A stretch of 64,000 nt of DNA, taken from the NCBI RefSeq assembly GCF_030272615.1, contig NC_081413.1, positions 187,638,669 to 187,702,668 on the forward strand, given 5' to 3'. Of the stretch, positions 1 to 11,633 are shown in pieces (within the stretch, counting starts at the first letter, position 1; each line of letters begins with the position of its first letter). The DNA comes from Cryptomeria japonica. Taxonomy: Eukaryota; Streptophyta; Pinopsida; Cupressales; Cupressaceae. Both the position numbers and the translations under genes were made by a program. The notes below the pieces were generated by a model. That model saw nothing but the letters and a program-made list of their open reading frames with translations. It ran no database searches and was not told the DNA's origin.

Positions 1-14
1 TATGTTGGCTCAGA

Positions 15-2180
15 CTATACACTCTCCTTAGCTGTCGATTGTGTTTGAGTATCTATAGTTACTGTCGGTTGTGTCAAAAATAGAGTTGAACTGCCCAAAA
101 TACCTTTCCCTTTTGATTTGTTAGGAATGGTGGAAGATGTTGCCCTTGCAAATTCTTCTTGAGATGTGAGAAAGTCTGGGTTTTTCTGAAAGAATTTGGT
201 CCATCCCTTACTTGTCTCATTTACCACCTCATTTACTCTCCCCATCATAAGGCTTATCTATCAGGATTTACTACTAAAGATTGTCCTATTAGTAGTGTCT
301 ATACATCTTTTCATTTCCTCATTATTTACAGTACCACACAATTCCAAAAGTGCAACTTCTTTGATCTCTCTATCTCTCTTGACAACTTCAAGTCTCCTAG
401 CCTCAAGTTTATTATACAAAGACAAAGGTATCTCCTTCAAAATTTCAATTAAGGCTTTCTTATAGATGTCCATATATAACAAAATAGCCTCTTCTAATTC
501 ACTTTTCTCATTCTCTTCTAAATCTTCATAGTACTTTGACATATTTTTCAACATTCCATCTTTTGTAATTCCGTCAATAAGTTCAGCATAGGTCATTGTG
601 GTCTTACCGGTTCTAGTATCATCATCCTTCGGATTTTTACTTGTGGTTGCTGGTGTAACTGGTTTCCTCTTCTGCATAGGCTTCCTTGTCAGTGGTGGAG
701 GTGCAATAGGCTTAGTTACCTTTCTAACAAGTCTCCTCCTAGGCTCTGCCTTCTTCTTCTCTACCAGTGGTTTTACCACATTCTTCCTTTGTACCCTTTT
801 GAAAGCCAGAGGTTCATTATCCTCAGGGTCAGAGTCAGAAGTGATAGGGGAAATGTGAACTTGTGGCTTCTTCACTTCTGCACTACCAACCTCTGTTGGT
901 TTAGCTTCCTATTTTGATTTGGAACCCAGATGAGTCTCTATCTTATAAAGACATATGCAGATATATGCAAACATCTTTTCTATTTTCTTTTCTCTTCTTT
1001 TCCCGTTAAAACTGGTTTTCACTTCAAGAGCCTTCTCTCCTGCTATACCAAAATGTTTTGTCTTATCATCTAATGGGGCATCTAACAATATCTTTGCATA
1101 CAGTTCAAAAATGCTATCATCCACCTCATATCCAAGCTTAGTAATCCAAATTTTCCTAGGTTCAACTGCTTCCATAAGAGTTTCATCAGTTTTTACCATG
1201 AAACAGATATCAGTGGAATACTTCTCCACAATGTTCTTTGAAATTCTCTCCCTTTTCCTCATGTTTTCTTGAAAAATCTTAAAATGCCCCCAAAGTTTCT
1301 CATCTCTACTAGTACCAAGATCGATGATAGCTTCCTTGATCTACATACCTGCCGGTATGTCATGAGCCCAATGCTTCTTCCCTATATCGGGTAGCTCATT
1401 TAGAAAGTAAAGCATTAAACAAACAATCAAGTTTCCATATCTAAAGGTGCCTTTCTTGATTCCTTTGATATTTCCAGGGTTTAACATCAACTCACTCATC
1501 ATCCACTTACATAAATCATATTTCACATTATTCCTCAACATCTGATATGCAACATGAATGCATGAACTAGCAACAAAATTCAATCGGTTGGATTGAGTTA
1601 CCTTGTAACTTATGATCATTCTTCCAAACTTTATATCTGTGTCGGTGATTGTGCTTGTCCTCATTGATCTGCTATCAGGTGTAGCACCAGTGAGTTTTTC
1701 GACCTCTGTGTTGGAAATTTTCTTGTCAGGTTCTTATCCGACCCTAGGTAAGCTGGTGATAGCTTGAATTGCCTCCTTCGTGATCATGTAAGGCCTATCT
1801 AGCCAAATAAATTTGTTTTGAACCCTACTCAGAACGTATCTGATAACCTCATCCTTGAATTTTGGTATGTACAGAATACCAGTTAACCATGGATCCTTAA
1901 TTGCTTTGAATTCTGGTTTGATGGTTCCGAAGTCTCCCAATATCACGGATTGATACATGCTTTTTATGTCTTCAGTGCCCAAATCCTCAAGGTTGGATTG
2001 AATGTATGCCCTCGCATCTTCAACATACATTACGTCGTTAGGAACCCTAGAAAATGCTCTCACAGAGTCTTCCTTTTTAGCAATTTCAGGAACCTCCTAA
2101 AATACTAGCCTCAACCTATCCTTGACTTCGACAATGGTGGGATTTGCAATAAAAGTAGGAGCTGAAGATCCACATGCCAT
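15..2180 (-). pseudogene. ORF2, long conserved protein of unknown function (nonsense mutations)
   Basis: From an ATG at 2180 one frame runs about 720 codons to 15 with no frameshift, broken only by isolated stops near 2089, 1734, 1341 and 909 and a TGA-TAG pair at 258-263. Blocks shared with the plus-strand ORF2 at 41134-44263 include an LSRV...ITKEAIQAIT segment, an SNRLNFV...NVKYDLC...YFLNELP segment, and a KNIVEKYSTDICFMVKTDETLMEAVEPR segment, followed by a Lys/Glu-rich charged half. ITKE-IQA-T faintly recalls plant-mobile-domain or 'putative plant transposon protein' families, but I cannot assign it. No enzyme motif seen. Confidence 0.65.
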
Positions 2181-2510
2181 GTAGAAAAATATCTGAAAGT
2201 GAATTCTGGTGAAAGATTGATAACTGCTCAAAAGCTTTTCACAATGCTTCTGCTCGCTCTTGACTCACCTTTACTTCACTCTAAATGTATGAATGCTCGA
2301 TGAGTGAAAATGAATTCACATACCCTCTTTTATCAGCAAATAAAACCCTAATTTTCTGTAATAAATTCTTTACCAACAACCCTACGGATGTCGGTTTCAC
2401 AGTTATGTGTCAGGTGAACCTTCATTGATGATGAACACAATTCTCCAGATCTCTTCCAGGGTAATATACAAAATTTAGCAAAAACTTTGCCAACCCCTAA
2501 GGCTTATGCC

Positions 2511-3424
2511 TCAATTACCGGTGGAATTTCCTGCCAGTGGAGGAATACTTTGTTCTACTGGTGGAGTTACCGATATAGATCCATCTCCACTTGGTTCTTC
2601 AGATTTTATAACCCATCTCTTGGTGTGATCTTGTTGTATTTCATCTACCTTCTTCTTTCCTTTCTCATTATCTTTATCATTATAAACCGTTTGAGTCTTG
2701 CTTCTGCAATACTTAGCAATATGACATATTTTGTTGCATGCATAACATCTAACATTGTTCTTTTGAATTGCTTTGACATATCTGGTATCATTTCTTGACC
2801 TACAATGATTAGCAAAATGTCCAAACTTTTCACATGCATGACATTTAACATTCATTCTGTAATCTTCTGATCTATGACCATATTTCTTGCAGTTTGTATA
2901 TTGACCGGGAACAGAATTATAGTTTTGATTTACCTTATTTCCACATTGTTTAGCCATATGCCCAAATTTATTGCAAACAAACATCTACCATTAAATTTAT
3001 AAGCATTAGATTGCCTTACTGGTTTCCTCTATTCTGATGAGTTCTACATACTGGTTGTTTGATCTTCATTTGCAGTACTGGAGCTTTCACCTTGTACAAA
3101 TCCAAGTCCTCTAGAATCATCAATTTGTCTTTTTCTTTTCAATAAGTCATCTAACTGTGCAACACTGATCCTAAACTTCTCTTTATACTCACTTGTAGTA
3201 GTCAGATCATCTCTCAGAGTGGTTACTTGTCTTTCAAGTTCTTGTTCATTGTTCTGGGAGTGTGCCAAATCAGTTCTTAACAGATTATTCTCATGAGTCA
3301 ATCTGCCACATTCATCAAATTTGTTCTTCAAAGATATAACTAGATTATCTTCCTTCTTCTTTCTATCCTCAATATCTTTTGATAACCTCATAGTCAGATC
3401 TTGCATTTCATTCTTCATGAGCAT
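2511..3424 (-). pseudogene. ORF1, Gag-like: coiled coil plus four zinc knuckles (broken)
   Basis: Codons read from 3424 to 3044 give a charged, heptad-rich stretch (repeated Lys/Glu/Leu) typical of a coiled coil. Codons from 2984 to 2511 give a row of CCHC-type knuckles: CNKFGHMAKQC lacks its first Cys because of an apparent one-base loss near 2985, a second knuckle has lost its last Cys, and two are intact (CHACEKFGHFANHC and CYACNKICHIAKYC). The two halves are in different frames. The likely role was RNA binding and particle assembly. The tail is acidic and Pro/Ser-rich. The same layout occurs at 39380-40690. Confidence 0.7.
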
Positions 3425-3708
3425 GTTAGCTTGACTTAGTTTCTAACATTGTTCCTTAAGAGAATTTTTCTCCTCGTCATTCGGTTGTTGCAAAAGTCCT
3501 TTTCTCTTGGATTGAGCAGATGATAACCTTTCTTGCAGGATAAGAATGAATTCATTTGTAGAATTAAATTATTCTTGCAGTTTCAAGTTCTTCATCCTTT
3601 CAGCATCATAATCCTCAAGAGCCATCTCAAGTTGCTTCTCCATAGCCATGTTCAAAGATTATGGTTTCAGGATCTTCCTCAAGCTATTAAACTTCTTCCA
3701 AGGTACCA

Positions 3709-3721
3709 GGCTCTGATACCA
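3709..3721 (-). other. Primer-binding site, initiator-Met tRNA type
   Basis: The minus strand reads TGGTATCAGAGCC three bases inside the LTR edge. This is the plant initiator methionine tRNA 3'-end complement widely used by Ty1/copia elements. The same motif is seen at 32898 and 39320. Confidence 0.9.
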
Positions 3722-3724
3722 ATT

Positions 3725-4624
3725 GTTGGGATCCAAGAACACTGAGAGGGGGGGGTGAATCAGTGTTCTGCCGGAGTGAACAATTTTTAACTTTCTAGAC
3801 CATACATATATATACCGGTAAACAAATAAGCATATAACAAGAAGCAAATAAACCATCCACATAAATGAGCACCATAACACACAAAATTTATACATGGAAA
3901 ACCTCAATGAGGAAAAACCACGGTGAGATTTGTGACCCACAATATCAGTTCACTGGCCATATGAAAAGATATTACATATAATAGGGCCCTACACTTGCAG
4001 GAAAGCACATTGCCTAGAGCATACTGCTCATCACTAAAGAGCCTCACTGACTACAAGCTTTTTGCCAAAGTAAAATTACTGAAAATGAACTCAAGAATGC
4101 ATCTGCTATGCCAAATAGAGTTCCAATTCTGGTTCTACTCTGTACCGGTTCATAAACTCTGAACTGCTACCAATATCTCTTCTCCTCCAAAAGTGCTTTC
4201 CAAGCTATGTACAGACCATTGCATGATATAGCATTCACATACAAAATGATCTCCATACATATATTTCGCATCATACAGTTCTGTTATATTCTCCTATATC
4301 CGCACATATCATATATGTTTCTCCATCATAAAAATAACCTAGCAGACTAACCTATATACCTATTACAAATGATATGCCTTATGTCGGCTTACAATACATT
4401 TACAAAAGTGTTGGCCTTGACAATAATAATTACAAAATGATTTAAGTAAATCCTCCTTGATGTCAGCTTTCAAAGAAGTATTGATGTCGGTGTCGGTGTA
4501 GCCCTGAATGGTCCAAAGCTGATATATGTCGGTATATGCTTCCTAGTGTCGGTTTATGACTTCCATCATATCTTGTTTCCATCAATGACAACAAAATGAA
4601 TCTAATGAGTGTCAATTGCCAACA
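3725..4624 (-). repeat. 5' LTR of the minus-strand non-autonomous element
   Basis: On the plus strand it opens TGTTGGGATCC beside the primer site and closes GCCAACA, giving the expected inverted TGTTGG...CCAACA ends and a length of 900 bp. It is followed at 4625 by gypsy coding sequence. The partial LTR at 63606 begins with closely related sequence (same G-run and GTGTTCTGC block), so that is another copy of the family. Confidence 0.8.
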
Positions 4625-6880
4625 ATATCTTTGAAACAATTCAACATGGAGATCCTTTACCTCTAATCCATCCTAAACTTATGGACTGGGAAAATGAAAG
4701 GCATACTACCAGTGATACATTTCCTAATGACCATGTTGTATCCTTATATCTTAATACAATCGAACCCACAATAACTTTCACCAGGGATTTCTCTAACATA
4801 TCTTCAAGTCAAGAGGGTGCCAAATCTCCTAGTCGCAAAAGTGAAAATCAAGAAAACAATATCAGGTCTAATATTGAAAACCATTTATTGGAAACATTAG
4901 ACCACGAAAAAGTAAAAAGAAAGGATGCATCTAACGGTGAAAACCTCCTCGAGGCACCGAAAAATGGAAGATTTGACACTTTACCTAAACACTATCAAGA
5001 GAGGTCATCTATCCCGATAGAACTAATAAATGCAGTTACCATGGGCACAATTGATCTACATCAAGCAATCTCTCTATCATAACATGAAGTACATAAATAT
5101 TTGAAACTCTTCAAAAGGAGGCAAATCGAAAGATGGTCATATGTAGACATTCTAGGGTTAGATCCATATCTTATAATACATCACCTGAATATCAGTCTAG
5201 GAGCAGGCATTCTATTCATCACACCACAAGGTCATACCATTCCAAAAGTGTACAAATTAAGCTTTACATGCACCAATAACATAGTAGAATATGAAGATTT
5301 GGCTACAGGTATCAAAATGGATATAAAATGGAACATAACACAACTTCAAGTCTTTGGAGACTCTCAGCTCGTTATCAATCAAATCAATGACAATTATCAA
5401 ACAAAGGATGAAAAACTAATGCCTTATAAGAAGATGGTTGATGATGTCAAGAAATACTTTGTCAAAATAACTTTTCAGCAGATTCCGAGGAATGACAACA
5501 AAGCAACAGATGTCATGGCAACACTTGCTTCTCTATTACAGACACAGGAAAATCAAGAGCGTTACGAATTCCTGGTGGAAGGGTTGTTTTACCCTGCACA
5601 TAATTGTCTTGATTCCCAAACTATCTGTCACCATGTTGGGCATGACTCCTCCCGCTATGGCCAAACTTCCACATACCTAAAAGACAATATCCTCCCTCCT
5701 GACTTGTCAAAAAACCAAAAGAGAAACTTTATTTGCCAATCCTCCCATTATACTCTTGTCACGGATATCCTTTATAAACAAGGTCTGGACGATACTCTTT
5801 TAAGATGTCTCGAGCAAGAAGAATCTGAGAAGGCGTTAAATGAAGTCCATAATGGCATTTGTGGCACTCATTCAAGTGGTCTTACCCTTTCAAAAAAACT
5901 CATATGCTTGGGGTATTTTTGGCCAACTATGGAACGAGATTCTTTTCAAATAGCTAAAACATGCAAATAATGTCAAATCCATGGAAATTTGATTCATCCA
6001 CCAGCACAAGAACTTCATGCTTTGGCAACATCTTGGCCTTTCTGCCAATGGGGTCTTGATCTAGTAGGAAAGATACATCCTCCTTCATCCAATGGTCACA
6101 AATTAATTCTTGTAGCTACATAATATTTCACAAAATGGATTGAGGCGGTACCTCTCATCAATATCACAGGAAAACAAATTGTTGCATTTAGCTTGAACTA
6201 CATCATATGTCACTATGGCATACCCATGACCATTATCACTGATAATGGGTGACCATTCAAGAACCAATATGTACAGGAGCTATGTGAGAAATTCAAGATC
6301 CAACACAGATTTTCCACACCCTACTATCCACAAGGGAATGGGCAACCAGAAGCATCAAATAAAACTATTCTGAAAATCCTCAAAAAGACAATGAATGATG
6401 CTGGCAGAGATTGGCATATTCAATTGAACCCTGCTTTATGGGTCTACTGTACCAGTATCCGCACACTAATAGGTGCCACACCTTTCTCTCTTGTCTATGG
6501 ATCAGAAGCAATACTGCCAATAGAAGTAGACATACCTTCTCTACGAGTGTCATTAAAAGGCCTTATCCCTGATGAAGAACAAAGAGTATCCAGACTACAA
6601 GAACTAGAATTGATCCATGAACGAAGACAAAATGCCTTTGATCATTTGAAGGTGTATCAATAAAAAATTTGGAGCCTTTCAAGTTGGAGAACTAGTACTA
6701 AAGGAAAATCCACGCAACCAATTATATCGAGAAAAAAAAGGGAAGTTTGAACTAAACTGGTTGGATCCATTTGTTGTCATAGCAGTCTTTGGATCAGGAG
6801 CTTATCAACTATCAACATAGAATGGTGATCAACTCAAGGAACCCATCAATAGCATGCATCTAAAGAATTTTTATGTCTGA
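4625..6880 (+). pseudogene. gypsy pol: linker, RNase H, integrase (RT deleted)
   Basis: The segment 4640-5190 encodes the acidic linker that normally precedes RT, ending in GLDPYLIIHHLN. It then runs directly into RNase H (LGAGILFITPQG; DSQLVINQIN; TFQQIPRNDN) at about 5195. The integrase follows: the His/Cys zinc region (EVHNGICGTHSS...CK-CQIHG) with a stop at 5968, then the core (WGLDLVGKIHPPSS; ITDNG near 6240, with a stop beside it; QGNGQPEASNK, where the usual Gln-Val-Glu is Gln-Pro-Glu), and the GATPFSLVYGSEA motif at 6470. The end near 6880 matches the LGPYVI...LHLNKFF end of the other copy. Several stops make it non-functional. Confidence 0.8.
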
Positions 6881-7070
6881 AAAAGCAGAAAAATAAAAAA
6901 TAATGAAAAAGCAGAAAAATAAAAAATAGTGAAAACCTAGAAAATTCAAAAACAGTGAAAAAGCAAAAAATACAAAAACAGTGAAAAATAAACAAAAAAA
7001 TCGAATATGAGAAAAAGTGCAATAAAAACAGATGGTGAAAACCTAGCAAACAGGCGCTATTTATCAACTA
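6880..7070 (+). repeat. A-rich degenerate repeat after gypsy pol
   Basis: Short units of the type AAAAGCAGAAAAATAAAAAATA and GTGAAAACCTAG recur with irregular spacing immediately after the pol stop. An equivalent A-rich block follows pol at 55205-55275 in the other gypsy copy, so the tract is a family character and not a chance run. The long antisense reading frame through it is a composition artefact. Confidence 0.7.
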
Positions 7071-7682
7071 GCTCTTCCATCTATTAGTTCATGCATCCTT
7101 CCGCTTGCATTCATTTTCCATCAGTGTTATTCATATCCACAAATAAGCCTTTGTGCATACGCAGACATCACAACTACTTTCTCACCATGGTTTGGATCAT
7201 TGGGTATATCATAATGATTTTGTTCCTGGGCTTGGGGTAAAATCCTGCACCTAGCTGGGGGCAAAATTTTTTATCGTTTTGAGCTTAATCAAACAGGTAG
7301 AATAATAGTAAGGCAGCTCTTGTCAAGCGAAACTGAGACACATACAACGTTGCACACGAGATCACATTGTCATCCATCAACCTATCACATGTCAATCTAA
7401 GCACATCACACACACTTTTCAATGGATGCTATCTTTAGGATAATGCTTTTAACACTTTGGTTCAACTTTTGTATCTTGATTTTCGCTATCATGATTTATG
7501 AGTGACTCCAGGATGTCTTTGACTAGAGGAACAAGGAAGGAACATGATATTTTTATTGTCTACTGTCTGTAAATTAATCATTCATATGTGCAAATTTGTC
7601 TCAAGACATGATCATCAGAATATCATCGAAGAAATTTCTGATTTGCGTATAGAAATGGTTAATACTGCTTGTTTTACGCAAG

Positions 7683-7811
7683 CAACACTCAGGTCATCTT
7701 GGTTTAATTATACCTTGATGCTTGTGCTAACTTGCAATATCAAAATCCAGGAAAGTAGTGCTCAGGTCATCATGGTTTAATTATACCATCGATGTTTGCA
7801 CTCACTTCCCA
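7683..7811 (+). repeat. Tandem pair, about 55-bp units
   Basis: CTCAGGTCAT-TGGTTTAAT followed by TATACC and a GATG-TTG segment appears at about 7688 and again at about 7761 with a few substitutions. Confidence 0.65.
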
Positions 7812-8170
7812 CATTTTAAAAAGCTCAATGATGACAAAATACAATAACCTAGTGACTGGTCCGATCATAGCTTTGCATTTCATTTGCATTTGAATTTAGC
7901 TTGCATTTCATTCTTGCATGGGATCACACAAGCTCCTCTTCTCCAAATCCAAATCTATTGCAGGAATCATCAAAGTATCATCATAAGTGTATACACAATC
8001 AGAACAATGACTCATCTCTCTCTAGATATTGTTGACCCAACGTGAATCTTATGCTACCCCATCAAATGAACCCACATCAAGATATCTGAACCTTCCTGCA
8101 ACCTAATATCAAAAAATGTCAGTTCTTTATCCAATCAACCTTATCAATTCTATCAATCAATCTCATCTGA

Positions 8171-8320
8171 TCTATTCTATCATGTCTTATACAGGACATA
8201 TCTTTCCTAGAACCAAATGTTCTGATCACGTCTTATACAAGATATATCATTCCTGAAACCATATGCTTTGATTATCTTTGTCTTATATAGGAGGTGTCAT
8301 TCCCGAAACTAGACTAGATC
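8171..8320 (+). repeat. Three diverged tandem units, about 50 bp
   Basis: Three successive copies read GTCTTATA-AGGA-ATATC-TTCC followed by GAAACCA, at about 8179, 8229 and 8280, each diverged by several bases. Confidence 0.65.
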
Positions 8321-8628
8321 TCGATCTTATCAATCTAATCAATCTTTTTTACTTCAATCAAGCTTTATCAATAATCACATCGAAAATCGCATCACCATGA
8401 TCAAAGAACTCGCACTTTCCTCAATCAATGTTGCAGAAATCAAATCATTTCTAATCAGGAAATCAATTTCGCAATGATCCAACCACTCCAAAGGTCCATT
8501 ATCTCAATTGATCTCCCAAGGGGGCATCATCGTACCACAATTTATCAATCAAGGTCTGGGGCATCCTATCGAACCAATATCATCATGAGATTATTCTTTG
8601 AATCAACGCGTCATCACACCTCGCTTCA

Positions 8629-8640
8629 AAGAGGGGCAAA
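8629..8640 (+). other. Polypurine tract of the gypsy remnant
   Basis: AGAGGGGCAAA immediately precedes the 3' LTR. This G-rich purine run is the plus-strand priming site expected at this position. Confidence 0.6.
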
Positions 8641-9783
8641 AGTATACAGGTAAAAATGGTTTGAAGATAATTAATTAAATAAGCAATTATTTAATTAATC
8701 CCCCTTCCTAATTTAATTGAATTCATTAGCAATTTGATTAAATCCCTTGCATCTACTTATTAATAAATCTAAGGATTTATTTAATAGGTTCATTTCAATA
8801 GTCCCCTTTGATTAATTAATCCTCCCCCCATCTAATTCATTTCTTCTAATCCCCTAATTAATTAAAACAAATCAATTTATGAGTTGTTGAAAGTTAATTA
8901 TCCTTTTCATATTATTTGAATTTTTAAATTCAAATTACCCACATGCTTCCTAACTTCTAACCACCTAACCTAGCCATCCCCTAACCTCAACCATTCCACC
9001 TAACCCTGGGTTTAACTAACCCTGTCATATCTTGCACATCCTAACCTCCTTATCCTAACCTCCTATGGTGTGGATATTCTCCCCTTGAGACACATGACAC
9101 TTATGCCACATGTCTCCTCTCTTGGACACTTGCCCTCTTATGAGTAAGGCTCCTTGACACTCGTCACCACAGAGATGACAAGTGTCCCTCCCTCCAACCT
9201 CCTCCAATTTCACCCTTGATATCTTTAGACTCAATCTTGACCATTGATTCTGCCACCTCACCCCTGGCCTTGGAAATCCTATAAATATCCCCCATTTTGG
9301 AGCACAAAGGATCCCCATCTCATATCAATTTAGGCATTGTTATTATAGGCATATCCATTTTAGCATATCATTTAAGCATTGTTATTATAGGCAATTGTAT
9401 CTTAGATCTAGTTTAATTTGATCATATTCTAGCATAATTATTGAATCATATAGCATAATCAATCTCTATTCTAGCTTAATTGCATCATCATCATAGCTTA
9501 ATCATGCATATCATTAGCTTAATTAGCCTCTTGGATCAATCTAGCATAATCATGCATTCATCTAGCTTGCATATCATATCATTTTAAATCCTTTGTCTAG
9601 GTGTAGTCAAGTCACTGGGATTGCTTATCCAGATCTGAGAGCAAATCCACACTCGCATCTCTTAGGAGGCGATAGGTCACTTTGTCATGGTTTATATTTC
9701 ATTTGATTTCAATTTTCTAACCATTCTTGTAATGATCTATTGAGTATTTCTATTGTAGTTGTAGGTACCCTACTTCACACACA
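8641..9783 (+). repeat. 3' LTR of the gypsy remnant
   Basis: It starts at the polypurine tract with a sequence alignable to the TGTAATACCCTAAAAATGG start of the solo LTR at 55980 (here TG appears mutated to AG). It carries a TATA box at 9280-9286, and a U5 block at about 9603-9690 (TCTGAGAGCAAATCCACACT...AGGAGGC) that matches 56873-56950. It ends ...CACACACA; length about 1.14 kb. AT-rich short repeats of ATCATTTTAGC type occupy 9340-9600. Confidence 0.7.
9280..9286 (+). promoter_or_regulatory. LTR TATA box
   Basis: TATAAAT followed by ATCCCCC within the U3/R region; equivalent TATA boxes sit at 28734, 56548 and 63368 in related LTRs. Confidence 0.55.
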
Positions 9784-9886
9784 TGACACTTAGAAATCAT
9801 TTAGCAGTTGAACGAGTTTGAGAAGATTCATTTTAATAAATACAAAGAACGGCTCCTTCATCCTAGCAAATGTATGTTTATTTGAT

Positions 9887-10140
9887 TTTGAGATCACGGC
9901 TAAAGAAGGATTAGAGTTGGTACAATCCAAGTTATCGCTATATCAAATGGCTTTTGAAAAATTTAGAAACTATGATTCAGAACACTTTATTCATTGAACT
10001 AGGGTTGGGGTCAAATTGGGACCCTTTGTTCATGAACATGAGGATTTAATCATAAATGCTTCTTCTGATTTAGAGGTTTAGAGGATAAAAGAGATAAGGG
10101 TTAAGGTACAAATGGAAAATGAAATGATGAAAAAAGATTG
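9887..10140 (+). pseudogene. Unidentified retroelement coding relic
   Basis: One frame reads about 85 codons with three stops and coding-like composition (for example SEHFIH, GVKLGPFVHEHEDLIINASSDLEV, KEIRVKVQMENEMMKKD). I do not recognise the family. It ends about 50 bp before an LTR-like start at 10193, so it may be the 3' coding end of that element. Function cannot be stated. Confidence 0.35.
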
Positions 10141-10192
10141 ACCCAACACACAAATGGGCACACATTAATTTGAAGGACAAACCTTAGGATAG

Positions 10193-11277
10193 TGTAGCAT
10201 CATAAATTGTACACCTTTATTAGTGTGTCCAATTTCACACTCTCCTAGCATTTGTTTTAGTATTTCCCTTTCTTCTATGCATTATAGGACCTCTATTGTA
10301 ATTAATTAATATTTTATTCAATATTATAGGTTTTATTCCACTTTATTACACTATTATTTGGGCCCTTGACTCTAAGTGTGCCCTTTATTTCTTCAATATC
10401 TTGATTTATCCTCTATCCTACCCCAATTTCAACTTCCAAGACACATTCCACATATCTATACATTATGGTTTCAGCCACTAAGCTAGAATAAACATTAGAA
10501 TCACGTTATCTTGCATTCCCTTAAAGTTGGAAACATATTGTTGGGACCAAGGCAACCTACCACCATGGTCTCACACTTTTTTCTCTGAATTTTGGGAGGA
10601 TAATTTGGCAGTCCTATCTCATTCAAATTTTGCTCAATGTGAATAAATCACAAATATAATTCAGACTAAAGGTGATTTCAATTATGAAATCCCTATAAAA
10701 GGCATCCCTCTCAATTCATTTCATCATCTTATCTTATGCTAACATTATCATCCAATTCAAGAGCAATTCTTCTTCCTCAAGAGAAGATTTGATGCAAGGA
10801 GTAGCGAACTAAATCAAGGAATCTTCCTTTTATGTTTGATCTATGATTTCATGATGAATTTTATGTGATTTATCATGTTATTGTATAAACACATGGAGGA
10901 CTTATCCTTAGAGCATTGCATCACCTATTGAAGGTATAATCATCTACATTTAAGCATTTCAATTCTAGATCTAGCCTTGCCCTGAAAAGGCAAGATTTCC
11001 AATTTGATTCAAGTTCAATTTATATTTCAATTAGGGTTAATTCCAAACCCAAGGTTTGACCTAAGGAAAACCCCTATCCACAACCCCCTTTCTTTCCTCT
11101 TGAGTGTAGCTATAGGTACCCAATAGAGCCAGAAGACCTTGGACAACATTAGGAGTCGGATATAGACTTGTTCCCAAATTTTGGACTTGATTTTCCAAGA
11201 CTAGGGTGCTAGGTCGTCACTTTCCTAAGACCAAGGCACTAGGTTTCCTTGGTCCTCAAAATTATATATCAAATTTC
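10193..11277 (+). repeat. LTR-like block (boundaries uncertain)
   Basis: It begins TGTAGCATCATAAATTG, resembling the start of the solo LTR at 59311 (TGTAGCATCCTAAAATTG). It carries a TATA box at 10694-10700 and a GTAGCTATAGGTACCC segment near 11107 that matches the U5 end of the LTR at 8641. The right end is tentatively placed before TGGCTCCCAGAGTG at 11283, which could be a primer site. Left flank is GATAG; no convincing matching duplication on the right. Confidence 0.45.
10694..10700 (+). promoter_or_regulatory. LTR TATA box
   Basis: TATAAAA followed by GGCATCCCTCTC, in the middle of the LTR-like block as expected for a U3 promoter. Confidence 0.5.
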
Positions 11278-11606
11278 ATAGGTGGCTCCCAGAGTGCTTC
11301 AGGTTGCAGATTTACCGATAGTAGCTCAACCTTAGAAGACCAAGGCATTCTAGCGCCTAGGTCCTTCTAGATCAGTATCAGATCTCGATCACAAGTGAAT
11401 AGTCGGATTTCATGCTTAGTTCTATGTGTATTACAACATTTCTAATTATCTTTAAGCCATTTACAATAACTTAAGTGTTTACTTTCTTCATACTGTAGCC
11501 ATAGTTTTGCATTGCTTCAACATATCTCTATAGTTGATTCATTTACATAGCAATGAAGGAATAGAAACCCTAGAAGTGTCATTTGACTCTCTTTTACAAA
11601 AGTTAG
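11278..11606. other. No gene recognised
   Basis: AT-rich stretch with CCAAGACTAGG/CCAAGGCACTAGG-like short repeats (about 11196-11350). I see no coding or RNA gene. Confidence 0.5.
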
Positions 11607-11633
11607 TCATACGATCACTCCTCTAGGTGATTT

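Larger units (their letters stand above)
1..4624 (-). mobile_element. Non-autonomous LTR retrotransposon, 3' part outside window
   Basis: Read on the minus strand this is LTR (4624-3725), primer site (3721-3709), ORF1 with coiled coil and zinc knuckles (about 3424-2511), then long ORF2 (2180-15); the 3' end and 3' LTR lie left of the window. No protease, integrase, RT or RNase H is visible in the 3.7 kb of internal sequence present, so it should depend on another element for replication. The order and protein blocks match the element at 38191-45653. It interrupts a Ty3/gypsy pol relic that resumes at 4625. That pol could sit in the unseen 3' part is possible but unlikely given the matching complete copy. 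Confidence 0.8.
7070..8628 (+). other. gypsy post-pol spacer, non-coding
   Basis: About 1.5 kb between pol and the 3' LTR. It includes a G-run (CTGGGGGCAAAATTTT at about 7255), a duplicated 55-bp segment near 7683-7811 and a triplicated 50-bp segment near 8171-8320. No supportable gene. Long non-coding spacers are usual in Tat-type elements. Confidence 0.55.
4625..9783 (+). mobile_element. Ty3/gypsy (Tat-type) remnant lacking RT
   Basis: Plus-strand element truncated on the left by the insertion ending at 4624. It holds a protease-RT linker, RNase H, integrase, an A-rich spacer, a polypurine tract (8629-8640) and a 3' LTR (8641-9783). Its linker and integrase match the giant element's pol at 50800-55187, so both belong to the same broad Tat-type group. 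The RT domain is absent. Confidence 0.8.

Noticed and set aside
6846-7067. Phe-rich minus-strand reading frame
   Set aside because: Antisense of the A-rich tract after gypsy pol; composition artefact.
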